A stretch of 64,000 nucleotides of DNA from Centrapalus pauciflorus. Lineage: Eukaryota; Streptophyta; Magnoliopsida; Asterales; Asteraceae. A program made the translations under genes and the position numbers. The stretch covers positions 62,001 to 126,000 of the forward strand of contig JAANYP010007556.1 of the NCBI GenBank assembly GCA_020465985.1, in the 5' to 3' direction. Under the pieces are notes generated by a model. The model was given only the letters and a program-made list of their open reading frames with translations. It was not told the origin of the DNA and made no database searches. Within the stretch, counting starts at the first letter, position 1, and each line of letters opens with the position of its first letter. This document shows positions 49,164-61,013 of the stretch, one piece after another.

Positions 49164-50057
49164 TAATAATGATAATAATGATAATAATTATTATTATTAT
49201 ATATAGGGGTGGGTTCAATTGAAAACCACTATGCACCTGAAAACTATGGAAACCTACGCATATCGTCCAATTTGATGCATTTCATGAAAAACGCGGTGAC
49301 ATGATCGTAAATAAGGTGATGCATCACGTGAGATTTTGATGCATCACGCGGGATTTTGATGCATCACGCGGGGAATTTGATACATTTGTGGTGGTGCAGT
49401 ACGATTTTCACAAGTTTTCAGGTGCATTGTGGTTTTCCATTGAAATCCCCCCTATATATATGTGTGTGTGTGTGTGTAAAATAAAATGTCTAGCATCACG
49501 TGTCGTTTCTTCTGTTAAAAAAAATTATTTTTTCCCACCCAATTTTCCATATAGGATTCATTTTAATTGGTTATCTAATTTATTTTTAAAATATAAATAA
49601 TAATATAATTAAGTATTACCTAATTTAACTGCTATATATATAAAACAATCTTTTTAATTGATTTAAATAACTTTTAGATTTAACTACTAATGTTAGCTAA
49701 CTATGCATGATTTTATATATTTAAAAGTGAAAATAACGCAATATTGAAAATGAGTTGTTTTATAATTTTTTTAATCTTAAAATTTTTAATATTTTATTCT
49801 ACGTAAAAAGTAAATTTTTAGTTTTTTATTTATACATAAAAATCTAAAAACAAAAAGTTTAAAAAGATGAGACACGATAAATACAATTCATACATATTTA
49901 AAAATAGAAATTTTTTAATTATCCTTAATAACGAAAGATAATATTTCGTATTCTTTTAGGAAAAAATAAACATATTAGTTTGTAATTGACGTTTTGTGTA
50001 GATTTTTAGTAAATATTTATTTATAAAATATTTACGTGTACGTGGGTTAATAACTAG
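48414..50057 (+). mobile_element. Candidate non-autonomous Helitron (1,644 bp)
   Basis: The 5' end TCTATATATATTAATAAAAG follows an A, and the 3' end has ACGTGTACGTGGGTTAATAA then CTAG followed by T, with a small ACGT/ACGT hairpin. This is the Helitron pattern (5' TC, 3' hairpin plus CTRR, A|T insertion). Copy G lies inside. A second 5'-like start near 49453 leaves open whether one or two Helitrons are present. No Rep/helicase coding. Confidence 0.5.
49129..49480. mobile_element. Inverted-repeat element, copy G (body 49206-49452), with triplet and TG flanks
   Basis: A (TAA)n/(TGATAA)n and (ATT)n tract (49129-49199) plus TATATA precedes GGGGTGGGTTCAATTGAAAA. Core units GATGCATCACG(C/T)G start at 49319, 49338 and 49358. 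The end is GGTTTTCCATTGAAATCCCCCC, then TATATATA(TG)n. Here the flanks are not simple (TA)n, unlike copies A, C, D and F. Confidence 0.82.
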
Positions 50058-50399
50058 TTAAATTAATATTCCTATTTGTGTTGTTTGGTGCATTTACGTT
50101 GTCGGCTATTTGGGGTGGAAAGGAAAGGGAATGACATCAGCAATGTGGGTCCCAGGTCACACACAAGCATATACATTCTTTAGTCATAATTTCACTTCCT
50201 CCCCTCATTTATTACACACATAACCACACATATTTTCTTTTTTTTTTTTAATATATACCAAAACATTTTTTTAATCCAAACTATTAAAAATGTATATCGA
50301 AATAACTTAGAATAAGTTTCTATTATTTTTTGTTTTCTTTTTTAAAACAGAATAATTTTATAATTCACTATTAAATACAAATCCAAAAGTCCTTTTAAT

Positions 50400-51690
50400 T
50401 TAACCTCCTCACCTTTAATATTACACTAATTAATATGTTTTAGTTTTAACCTCCTCACCTTTAATATTGCAATATTTTTCATTCAGAAAAACTATAAAGC
50501 GGAATAATTAATAGTTTTTTTAGTTGTTAAAAACACAAAAATAAATAGGTTGCAATTATTTTGTTAAAAACACAAAAATGAATGGGTCGTAGTTTTCCAT
50601 TTGGGAAAGCTAAAACCTAAATAGATTGTAATACGTTTCGTTAGGTTTTTTTTCAATTTTGGTTTTTTAAAATAGAAAAAACTATGACTCATTTAGATTC
50701 GAAAAACTAAAAAATGGAACGATTTGTATTATTTTGTTCGTAAAAACTAAGAAAAAGATGGTTCGTAGTTTATATTTTATACTTTATTTGTTTACTATGT
50801 AAAACTTTTTAAAATTAATTACTACATGAAAATCTAATTTAATTACTTCCTAAATTTATACTTTATACTTTATTTGTTTATTACGTTTGGCTAAATTAAT
50901 TTGTTATTCGTTTTTTCCATCGAAAACATGTAAGACAAGATAAGTGTTATAGTTTGGTATTTTAAAAGCAGTTAGTATTTATGTTAAAAGTTTGACAGTT
51001 TAATAATAATATAGTATGCTTTTATTTTGATAAGTTAGATAATTAGAACATTGTCAACCCACTCGGAGTCGGGTGTTACGTTTTTACTGTTTTTGCAATT
51101 GATCCTTTATTTTAATTTTCAAAAAACTTTAAAAAAATTGGTGTAATTTCAAATTAAGAAATTGACATAAAAAGTGAAAACATTAGTTGCAGGCATGCAA
51201 ATAACTTCACTTCCTCAATCGCTCACTCAATCACTACTAATGACTTCTCTCCCTTAGTCACAGGCATGCATATAACTTCACTTCCTCCCCCCTCAACTAA
51301 AAAAAAAATAGTACGGGTCTCAATATTTTTCATTCATAAAACTATAAACCACAATGAATCATGGTTTTTTCATTAATGGAAAAACTAAAAAATGAATGGG
51401 TTGCAATACTTTTTTTTCGTAGTAGTTTTCATTTGGAATAAAAAATTACAAATTGTTCGGTTTTTTAATAAATTCCAAACGAACTTGATTACAAATCATT
51501 CACCTTTTAGTTTTTCCGAATGAAAAATACGACCCATTCATGTTTTAGATTTTTTTTTACAAAAAACTATAAACCATTTTGATTTTTCGTACAAAATAAT
51601 TGCAACTCATTTATTTTTATGTTTTTAACAACGAAAAAAACTATGAAATATTCCATTTTATAGTTTTACAGAATGAAAAATATTGCAACC
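50400..51690. repeat. Large degenerate inverted repeat around 51 kb
   Basis: Near 50467-50610 the words TGCAATATTTTTCATTC, GTTAAAAACACAAAAAT and GAATGGGTCGTAGTTTT occur in that order; near 51515-51690 they occur inverted and in reverse order. Further degenerate copies of CATAGTTTTTTCGTTT-like words lie at 52080-52220. It looks like an old fold-back element; ends not defined. Confidence 0.45.
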
Positions 51691-51699
51691 CATAAAAAC

Positions 51700-54340
51700 G
51701 AAACATAACCACTTGCAAAACCAATTTTCATAATTTTACAGCTTATAACTCAATCAACTCATTTAAATTAGATGTTTCTTAACTTTTCAAGTTAAAGAAC
51801 ATACCAAACCAAGATGAAGATAAATTTCACAACTCAATTAATGAAAATATTCTCATTTAATTCTGTGGTCTCATAATTATTAATACTCCGCTAGAATTAT
51901 AACCCGGTGACATGTATACTCGACCACGACACGTGTTCATTCCACTAATCGTCATATCAATGCCCCAACGCAATGTTAATAATTTAATCAACCAATAAAT
52001 TAAATCCACGTAATATTTCCCAAAGACGGGGTGTTACAATTTTTCTGCTTGAAAAATATTGCAACCAATTTTTATTTTTACAACTCATTTAGATCGAAAA
52101 AACTATAAAACCAAACTAGTTCATATTATTTTGTTGGGAAAAACTAAAAAGAGAATGATTCATAGTTTTTTCGTTTCAAAAAACAGAAATTGAAATGATT
52201 CGTAGTATTTTTTCGTTCATATTTGTAATTAAACTCTATTAATTATTAAATATTTATTGCTTTAAAAAAAAGATACTAACATTTATACAAACAATAATAT
52301 AAAATTTTTACTCACTAATTAATTTATATTAATTTTATAACTAAAAATAAATAAAACCACATGTTTACATTTTAATTTGATAAAAATCTAAAACAATTGA
52401 ATTCATTTTTATTAGATTTTATAAAAAAATTCAATCATGTAAAACAATTGAAAAGATGATAAATTTCTTGTCATCCCCACTCATTCACCTTTCTACAAAT
52501 TCCAAAGCCCACTTAATTATACTATAATATTATATAATTGACTCTATACATAGATATACATAGATGTGGTGTACCCGAAAAAAAATTGTATATGTGTGTA
52601 TGTGGAGCCTATGACCGTGGTTTTCATCCAGCCAGCCCATCATGACAGCTTCATCAATCCCAGTCCCTACCCTTTAGTTGCTGCGTCTATTTCTGCTATT
52701 AATTTGCACATGTCTGATGATTTTTTTTTTTTTTTTCCTAACCTTTTCTAACTTTAGCTGTATATGTTTTATTAATAAAGTAAAAATAAGATAAAAAATC
52801 ATATTAAATTAAATTATACTTTAAAAAAATTTAAAAACTCTAATGAATTTTAATGAACTTAAAAAACAAACCTAAAATTTTGATATACATTGATTTAGAA
52901 AACTACACGTGTGTTGTATATACACCTTCTATATATCTAATTAGAAGTAAATTAAGAAAAATATTTTTTAATCTTATTTTATTATCAAACTAGTTTATAA
53001 CCCACGTATGACGTGGATAATTTTAATTAAATTTATTTATATAAAATGGATATGAGTAAAAATAAAAACATACAAAAATAATAATTGTGTTTATTTTTTA
53101 TTATTTACAGATCAAAAAATAGAGTGTATTTATCTTTTTTAACAATGTTAAAAATTGTATTTATCTTTTATTTTTTATAAGTTGCTATTATCTTTTTGGT
53201 GAACGTAGAGGTGACACGTGACATTTGATTTTTTTCCTTTATTAGACATGATAATAATAATTTCCACAACTAATTCAAATTATTACATTTGGATCTAACT
53301 ATGATTATTATGGATAATAATGATAGATATATATTTTAGGTAAACATTAATTTTAAATGTTACAAAATCTAATTTATTACTAACTAATTAATGAAAAAAA
53401 AAATAAAGTCAAAATTTAATGCAATTAAGTAAGATGTTAAATTTGGCAAAAAGAGGTGGAAAAGTAAACTTTCCTTGTAATGTAGAACTGACATATGACA
53501 TGAATTGTTTTGTTTTATTATAATATATAAGTTAATCAACTCATGTATTACATGGGTTGATTTAGAAAATACATATTTTTTTTATATTTTAATAAATTAT
53601 TATAAAATTTATATATGATTAAAGTAAAAAATTGAAAGCTAGTTAAATAAAAGATAAAACATACTTAATTGTTTGATATTAAATAAAAAAATATTCTTAT
53701 ATTGTATTATTAAAAACAGATAATATATGTTCACAAAAAATGTTCCTTTTAATTTTTATTAACTTCAAATATGAATTATCAATGTAAGAAACAAAAAAAC
53801 TTCAATTACATGAATGTGTATATATTTTGAAAATGATAAAATATAAAATTGAAATATCTAAAAATCAACAATCAAAATTTATCATATTCATAATTGAAGT
53901 TTTATTAATTAAATTTTAAATCTTGTTAGCAAAATAATTAACAAAAATTTTAACTTTATTTACTACACTTCTACATTTAAATCTAAATTTTTACATTTGC
54001 ATTTAACTATTACCATCCTTGCTCCTCAACACAGGATCCGCTTATTCTTTGCTCTACTTACATCACCTATAGCCACGTGCTACTCACATGACCATTATTA
54101 GTTTCACTGTCCTAAAACCCCCCACAAAGTATCAGCATCTCATTAATATGAGTGTCTGCCAACACCATTTGACTCCTTTTACGTGTTCGCTCAGTCGTAA
54201 CTCGTAATAATGACTTGGTTGGTACCAAAACTATTTTCTACACTGACACGTGTCAGGAAAAAGGTAATCCTCATTTTGTCGGTTGCACTTGGTAACCGGT
54301 TATCTCTGTTGACACGGCCATCGGCTAATTTCATGTTGTT
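51700..54340. other. Gene-free AT-rich stretch with Helitron-like ends
   Basis: A candidate minus-strand Helitron 3' end lies at 52990-53014 (inverse: CCACGTCATACGTGG, GTTATAAA, CTAG, T). A similar hairpin (CATGTAATACATG) lies at 53542-53556. CACGTG-type words recur at 53213-53222. The ORF at 52566-52751 has no recognised domain. Nothing else is supportable. Confidence 0.4.
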
Positions 54341-54770
54341 CAGGCTACGTTTGAAAGAGCTTTTCATAGTTTTTAGGAGCTTTTATTTTTAGCAAGAGCT
54401 TTTATTTTTAATAAACTCTACTAAAATATAAAAATTTACTTGGAAGGAAAGATAGAGCTTTCATTATCTAAAAAATAAGTTTTTCTATAAAACGATAGTG
54501 GAAGTAGCGTTTGAAAAATTTTAGAGCTTTTAATCAAACATATTTACTTTTTTACTCTCCTATTAATCATAAACTACCACCTTTAGTCATTTAATTAATA
54601 TTAATATCCTTTTACGTAATTTAATACTAAAAACTACAACTACAACACATTTTACCAAACAAATTTATAAAACTAAAAGTTCCAGCTCTTTTAAAAAGTT
54701 TCAGCAACTAAAAGCTCTATCTCTTTTAAAAACACAAAGTTACAACTAGTTTTATCAAACATACACTTAG
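54341..54770. mobile_element. Probable MITE with GTTTGA ends and AAAAGCTC motifs
   Basis: The left GGCTACGTTTGAAAGAGCTT and the inverse of the right, AGTGTATGTTTGATAAAACT, are weak inverted repeats. GAGCTTTT and AAAAGCTC words are spread through both halves. Duplication not resolved. Confidence 0.4.
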
Positions 54771-55244
54771 TCTGATGACAAAATAACCTCCTAGTTTCAA
54801 ATAACTACTCATTTGCATCGTCTCGACTCGATACAATAAAAAGTGCTGGTAAAAAAATGTTAACCAACTCTGTAGAAAAATAAAGTTTGAAACCTATCGA
54901 AAAGTAAACTTTAAAAAACCAATTAATTTAGAATAATATAGATGAAAATGTTTCTTTTTATATAACAAAAGTTGTTATAAATTAAGATGTTTTATTTGAT
55001 AGGCCGTATTAAATTGTAACAAAGTTGTTACCATCAATTGATTTTTTAACAGCATGTAACTTTTAAATGATTTACTACATTTTTAAAGCAAATATATATC
55101 TTGATAACCAGAGATGGAGAATAGACATAGTAACTTGCGTTATTATAATCAGACGTATGTATGTTTAACAATAAATTAAGAACACATCATTAGGTAATTT
55201 AAAGGATTTTATCTATAGATGGAGATGGAGAATAGACATCGTGA

Positions 55245-55875
55245 TATATTTTAAGGTTGAGATTTTTATCGATTTTTTGAAACCAAACCGGTATCGTACT
55301 GGAACGGATACTATAGCGGTACCGAAATTCTATTATTGATTCGATACTCGATACTTATATTATGTCCCAAAATAATTCGATACCATCCAATTCGGTACCC
55401 GTACAAGACAAATTAAAAAATATATACTTAAGATTGACATTTATTATTTTTATTACCAATTTGCATCCAAATATATACATTTACGTTGACATTTAAATAT
55501 ATATATTGAATTTGTACCAATATGTATATCTACGGATGGTTAACTTTGTCGGTTTTGATATAAACTTTACTTATTGGTTTTGATGTTAACATTCATTGTT
55601 GGTTTTGATATTAACTTTATTTGTTGGTTTTGATTTTAATATCATTTATTTGCTTTGCTACTAAATCTGTTTTTTCGTTTTGATATTATTTTTTATATTA
55701 ATTCTGTGTGCTAAATAAAAAACGGTTTTAACCAGTCCAATACCGATACTGATACTGAACCGGTACTAATATTCTATAATCGGATCGGTACTCAGTAATA
55801 ATATTATGCTACAAAGAAATAGATGCTACCTGATTCGGTACCAAAACGATACCGGTACAAAATCAATTTCACCTA
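55245..55875. mobile_element. Non-autonomous hAT-like element rich in GGTACC/GATACCG
   Basis: Both ends are crowded with GGTACCGA and GATACCGG words in inverse orientation. The left side has AAACCGGTATCGTACTGG and the right side AAACGATACCGGTACAAA. Three TTATTTGTTGGTTTTGAT-like repeats lie in the centre (55540-55640). No coding sequence; ends approximate. Confidence 0.5.
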
Positions 55876-56855
55876 ATATGTTATGTCTTTAAAGATTTAA
55901 AACAAAGCTTAAAACTATATTCATAAATATTGTTTACATGATTATTTAAAGTAGTCTAATATCTGTTTGAAATTTACAAGGATGAAACTTTTTAAATGAA
56001 AGTCTAATAAAAATATAAAATAGTCAATTAAAATGTTCATTATAGTTGTCGGGTTTTTTTAATTATGTAACTAGAATAGATTCTAAAAGTTGATCCAACA
56101 TTAATGTTGCATTAATTTGCATTTGCTTAATTTACCCATTTTATCAAAACATTTAAATACTAATTATGATAACAAGCAACGGATAATAAAATTTAAGAAA
56201 AAGGGACATACAACAATGTCAAATATTCTTAAAACATCATAAAATTAATCTATTTAATAATTCCAAGTTTATATACAATTTTGACTTTTTTATTTTACAT
56301 CCTTGTCTTATTTATCTATTCCCTATAAATTGATTAATTTTAGGTTTTTGATACTAGTGGTTCCAACATAATTTTACCTTTTTCTTTTTTTTTTTTTTGA
56401 AAATTTTAAAATTGATGGTTTATGTTGATTCTTCATTTTTTTTATGAATTACACACACGCATTATTTAGAAGATTATCATTTAACCACCAATTTCATTAG
56501 GCTGTTGTATTCTGTCATTTGGAAAAGCTAGAGGATGATTTATGTAATCATGTCAAACTTCAGGAGTGATGTTTTTTACTATTTTTTTTCGAAAAGTTCA
56601 TAAACTTTAAGAGTTTTTTGAAAAAATAAAAAAAATTCAAAAATCAAAAACAAATATATTACTAAAGAATTTTATTGGTATAAAATAACATGGAGGGACT
56701 AAACCATAAAACGTATAAAAACATATTTTTTTAATATTAAACCTTTATTTAAAATGATAAATTCATATTTATTTAAATTTAATGAACAAACATTAACAAA
56801 ATATATTTAAAAATAAAATAATCATTTTTATTAAAAATATCGTATATGATAAAAA
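55876..56855. other. Gene-free AT-rich stretch upstream of the galactosyltransferase
   Basis: Nothing recognised apart from A/T runs. The promoter of the downstream gene presumably lies at its right end. Confidence 0.4.
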
Positions 56856-56954
56856 ATGAGTGATGCAATTCATCTTCTTGTATCAAAACTGTTCACCGAC
56901 ATCTTCTCAAGAATTCCACCGATATTATCTCAAAATAATTCCACACTTTCCCAT

Positions 56955-56978
56955 TCTCTCTCTCTCTCTCTCTCTCTG
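56955..56978 (+). promoter_or_regulatory. (CT)n pyrimidine patch in the galactosyltransferase leader
   Basis: About ten CT units lie 110-130 bp before the ATG at 57087. Such Y-patches are common around plant transcription starts. An upstream ORF from ATG 56856 to 57047 ends 40 bp before the main start; whether it is transcribed is unknown. Confidence 0.4.
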
Positions 56979-57086
56979 CATTCAAGCAGCCACCATAAAC
57001 CACCTTCTCATCGCCGTAAAACCAAGGAAAGTCCGATATCATTGTAAACCCACCTTATCGATCACCTAAATTTATCTATCACTCTC

Positions 57087-58508
57087 ATGCTTCCTCTTTC
57101 CGATACTCCTCTTTCACCGCATAAACCCCGAATTTCGGAACTAGATCGGAAAAATTCCTTCAGTTCGCTGAAACCACACCTCCCTCGCACATGGCTTATC
57201 TTCTTTGTCTTATTCCTCCAGATCCTCCTCCTCTTAACCGCTCGCAATTTCCACATATCCACCGGCCTCTCTCAAGTACCCAACATCGCCGCCGTGGATG
57301 CCCAATGTCCATCTGGTAAGATCTTTGTTTATAACCTCCCACCATTATTTAACACTGAATTGTTAGAAAATTGTCATGAATTGAACCCTTGGGGGTCTCG
57401 TTGCGACACATATTCCAACAATGGTCTTGGGCGGCATGCTGCAAAGCTCGCTGGAGTAATACCGGAGAGCCTCGCCGGGGCATGGTATTGGACGGATCAG
57501 TTCGCATCTGAGATTATATATCATAATCGAATGTTGAATTACCGGTGTAGGACGCTAGACCCGGAATCTGCTACTGCGTACTACATCCCGTTCTACGCCG
57601 GTCTTGCGGTTGGCAAATACTTATGGACCAATAATTACACGGCGGAGGACCGCGATCGTCACTGTCATATGATGCTGAGGTGGGTTCATGATCAACCCTA
57701 CTGGGAGAAATCCAACGGTTGGGATCACTTCATCACGATGGGCCGCATCACATGGGATTTCCGACGGTCTAAGGATGATGACTGGGGTTCGCGGTGCATC
57801 TATTTACCTGGGATGAGAAATATCACCCGCCTCCTGATTGAAAGGAACTCGTGGGACTATTTCGACATCGGTGTTCCTTATCCCACAGGATTCCACCCCT
57901 CCTCTCCATCAGATGTCGAAACGTGGCAGGAATTCGTTCGTACGCGTACCCGCACCACCCTCTTCTGTTTTGCTGGCGCGACACGTGGTCTCATCAAGAA
58001 CGATTTCCGTGGGCTATTGTTAAACCAGTGTTACAGGTCGTCGGGTTCTTGCCGGGTCGTGGACTGTGGTGGGTCAAAATGCTCAAACGGGACCTCATTG
58101 ATACTTGAAACTTTCCTTGGGGCGGACTTTTGTCTTCAGCCCCGTGGTGACAGCTTCACCCGGCGATCGATTTTCGATTGCATGATAGCAGGCTCAATTC
58201 CGGTTTTCTTTTGGAACCGGACGGCTTACTCACAATACGCGTGGTTCTTGCCGCGTGAACCCGAGAGCTATTCGGTTTTCATCGACAAGGAGGAGGTTTT
58301 AAAAGGGAAATCCATAAAGGGTGTTCTTGAGAAATTGGGCAAGGATGAAGTGATGAGAATGAGGGAAAAAGTGATAGAATACATTCCAAGAATTGTGTAC
58401 GCAAAACCACATGAAGGTCTTCAAGGCATGAAAGATGCATTTGATGTGGCCGTGGAGGGAGTATTGAATAGAGTCAAGGATCAAGAAAGAGATGGATTCA
58501 AATGGTAA
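57087..58508 (+). CDS. XLT2: Xyloglucan galactosyltransferase, GT47 exostosin family (XLT2/MUR3-like)
   Basis: Intronless, 473 aa. It is a type II membrane protein: basic head, then a hydrophobic segment at about residues 36-50 (WLIFFVLFLQILLLL) as Golgi anchor, a stem, and an exostosin domain at about 75-430. Family motifs: IFVYNLPPLFNTELL, SNNGLGRHA, TDQFASEIIYHNRML, YIPFYAGLAVGKYLW, NGWDHFITMGRITWDFRR, LFCFAGATR, FCLQPRGDSFTRRSIFDCM and GSIPVFFW. In Arabidopsis, MUR3 and XLT2 add galactose to different xylosyl residues of xyloglucan. The MLP-S-D start and head suggest XLT2 and not MUR3, but that rests on recall, so the symbol is tentative. It is somewhat shorter than MUR3. No missing conserved block, frameshift or stop, so it appears functional. 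Confidence 0.9.
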   Translation: MLPLSDTPLSPHKPRISELDRKNSFSSLKPHLPRTWLIFFVLFLQILLLLTARNFHISTGLSQVPNIAAVDAQCPSGKIFVYNLPPLFNTELLENCHELNPWGSRCDTYSNNGLGRHAAKLAGVIPESLAGAWYWTDQFASEIIYHNRMLNYRCRTLDPESATAYYIPFYAGLAVGKYLWTNNYTAEDRDRHCHMMLRWVHDQPYWEKSNGWDHFITMGRITWDFRRSKDDDWGSRCIYLPGMRNITRLLIERNSWDYFDIGVPYPTGFHPSSPSDVETWQEFVRTRTRTTLFCFAGATRGLIKNDFRGLLLNQCYRSSGSCRVVDCGGSKCSNGTSLILETFLGADFCLQPRGDSFTRRSIFDCMIAGSIPVFFWNRTAYSQYAWFLPREPESYSVFIDKEEVLKGKSIKGVLEKLGKDEVMRMREKVIEYIPRIVYAKPHEGLQGMKDAFDVAVEGVLNRVKDQERDGFKW

Positions 58509-58858
58509 TCAAAATATTTTTGGCAAAACTTTCATATATACATTCTACTTTTTTTATTAAAAAAAATTCTTTAATGATTATGGGATGATCAATGGATCAT
58601 GAGGGTATGCTAGAAATTTGTTTATAGATATAAAAGTCCAGAATTAATACGATGAATTTTGGTTTAATTGTTGGCGGCTTCGGCTTAGATATTGTAAAAT
58701 GCAGATAAGTTGTTGTTATGCTAGCTGGCTAGTAGTATAAGTAGATATACATAGTTGATGATAAGAAGGATATCTTGTATTCTTTGCAACTCTTTTATAC
58801 TTTATATTTTCTTTATGTTTATTGTTTCAATACGAATTGCTTCTTCGAAATAAATTAA

Positions 58859-59945
58859 GATGCCGTTTGGTTCACTGGAATCCGATTGGAGGGGAAAGGA
58901 ATCCAATTCCAGTCAATTCATGTGTTTGGTTCAACTATGGATGGAATTCAATTCCTTTTAAAAACAGAAAGTGGTTGATTACAAAAATACCCCTTACGTT
59001 TAACATACTTCACTACACCATGTCATGTCTTACCCCATCCACCCTCCCTACCTACCTACCCACCCTACCCTACCCCATCCTACCCTACCCCATCCCACCC
59101 ACCTCTAACCCACTTACCCCAACCCTACCTAAGTTATCCAACTTACTCTTACCTACTACCCACCATACCTACCCCCATTTTACCGACTACCTACTCTAGT
59201 ACCCATCCACTCTAACCCTACCTACGTTATCTAATCTACTCTTTACCTACACCCACCATACTTTAACCCTCCCTCATCCATTATGCCATTACCCACCCGA
59301 CCCGACCCACCGACCTACCATACGCTACCAACATACTCGGACCGACTACCTATCATACCTACCCCTCCCTCATCATGATGCATACCCACCCGACCCGACC
59401 CCGACCCACCGACTCTTACGACGCGAACCAAACCGACTGGGACCTACGACCCGCCCAGACCGACCATACCCACCCACCCATCAGCCACCCCCACCCACCC
59501 AACCCTAACCTTACCAGCGCAGCAGCCTGGCCTACTTTATAGACTTATCCAACTTCTACCACCCACTCTACCCCACCCACCTACCCTCTAACCCACCTAC
59601 CCTCCTTCCTCCATCATACGTACCCACCCACCACACCGACCCTTACCCTACCTACATTTACTTACTACCCACCATACCTACCCCCTACCCACCCACCCAT
59701 ACCTCACACACCCTACCCACCCACATCCTATCCTATCTATCTCATCCTATTCCTACCTTAGAGACTTATCCACATCTACCCACTCATCCCATCCTACCCC
59801 AACGAATTATGAAATTGGATTCCAACTTCATATTTAGCCAATCAAACATGATTTGGATTCCAGTTCCAATTCCAATTTCTTGCAGATTCCAATTTCTTAA
59901 CAGATTTCAATTCCTTTTAAAACATTCTGCGAACCAAACGCCACC
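58859..59945. mobile_element. Tourist-like (PIF/Harbinger) element with C-rich expansion (1,087 bp)
   Basis: The left end GATGCCGTTTGGTTC and the inverse of the right end, GGTGGCGTTTGGTTC, match. TAA flanks both sides (58856-58858 and 59946-59948). Inside the inverted arms (GGAATCCAATTCC-type words) lies about 780 bp of C/T/A-only low-complexity sequence (59030-59800: CTACC, CCCACC, CCGACC words). No coding sequence. Confidence 0.78.
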
Positions 59946-60176
59946 TAAGTGTGCTTCGATTGATTCTTCTGCTTGTAGAGGATTTTGTGAGGGCAATGTT
60001 ATATATACTAATTACGCACACCTCCTAGCTTACGTGTTTCTTGTTAACAACGTGAACTTCGTTATTAACTTTAATTTCTCTAACATTAAAAGAGGTGTGT
60101 GATTGATATTTGGTAATGAGGTGTTTGTGTGTATAAATATTAAATAGTCCTTTTGAGATTAGATATTAAGTATTGG

Positions 60177-60416
60177 GATAATTACTAAAATACCCACATA
60201 TCACACCCTTTTATCACTTTTTAGCCATTAAAATTTCATTTTACCAAAATAGTCACACTTTACGTTACCACATTTACGTGATGGCCACCATTTACGTGAT
60301 ATGTACTTTTTATTCATATTTTAATGCATTACGTTACAAAAGGTGTTTGGTAACGTAAATGCTTGTACTTTACGTGACCACTTTTAATCATTACATTTTT
60401 ATGGGAAATGAACATA
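60177..60416. mobile_element. Half of a fold-back MITE (single arm)
   Basis: It starts GGGATAATTACTAAAATACC and runs to TTTTTATGGG, closely matching the left arm of the element at 45498-45941 (shared ACTTTACGTTACCACATTTA and GGTGTTTGGTAACGTAAATG). The second arm is missing, so it cannot fold back. Confidence 0.82.
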
Positions 60417-60774
60417 TTTTTAAAAGCTTTACAAACTCGTAAGTACAACTAAGTTTTTATTAAAATAGATTTGTTTGGTTGAAAGAATCCAATTTTTTTA
60501 TATCAAAATAACTTTTATACCAAGTTGATTGGTAAAAATAGCAGCGGTTCACGCCTTACAGAGATGACGTGGTCACGATACACACTGAGCAACACCACCA
60601 TGGTTATCTCATGCTTAAATGTGGAACCGAAAAATCATATCAAAATTTCATTTTTTTTCATCAAATAAATTTTATTTTTAATAACTTTAAACACTTATTG
60701 TTATCTTTTTTGTTGAATCTCTCTCTATCTCTTTCTATACACACAGACATCTGTTTCTAAATTTTTTTTCTTAT

Positions 60775-61010
60775 ATATATATGTTTAAAAAAGAATTTCT
60801 AGAACAGATGCATCCGAATGTATCATTTTAAAAAGAACTTTTTTTTCTAAATCTTTTCTATAATCATGTTTAAACTAACTTTATACACATGATATGCGAA
60901 TTTCACCTACATTTAGATTTTCTAAGTTCTTAAAAACTATATGAATTTTCATGCATATTTATGTGAATTGACATCCAAGTGAATTATCATTCACACATTT
61001 CACATGATTT
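60775..61010. mobile_element. Fragment related to the type I TA-bound element
   Basis: After a short TATATATATAT, the order AAAAAGAACTTTTTTTT, AATCATGTTTAAACTAA, ACACATGATATGCGAATTTC, CATCCAAGTGAAT parallels the interior of the element at 17889-18310. Ends are lost. Confidence 0.55.
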
Positions 61011-61013
61011 TTT

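Noticed and set aside
52566..52751. 61-aa ORF at 52.6 kb
   Set aside because: No domain, ends in a T-run; not supported as a gene.
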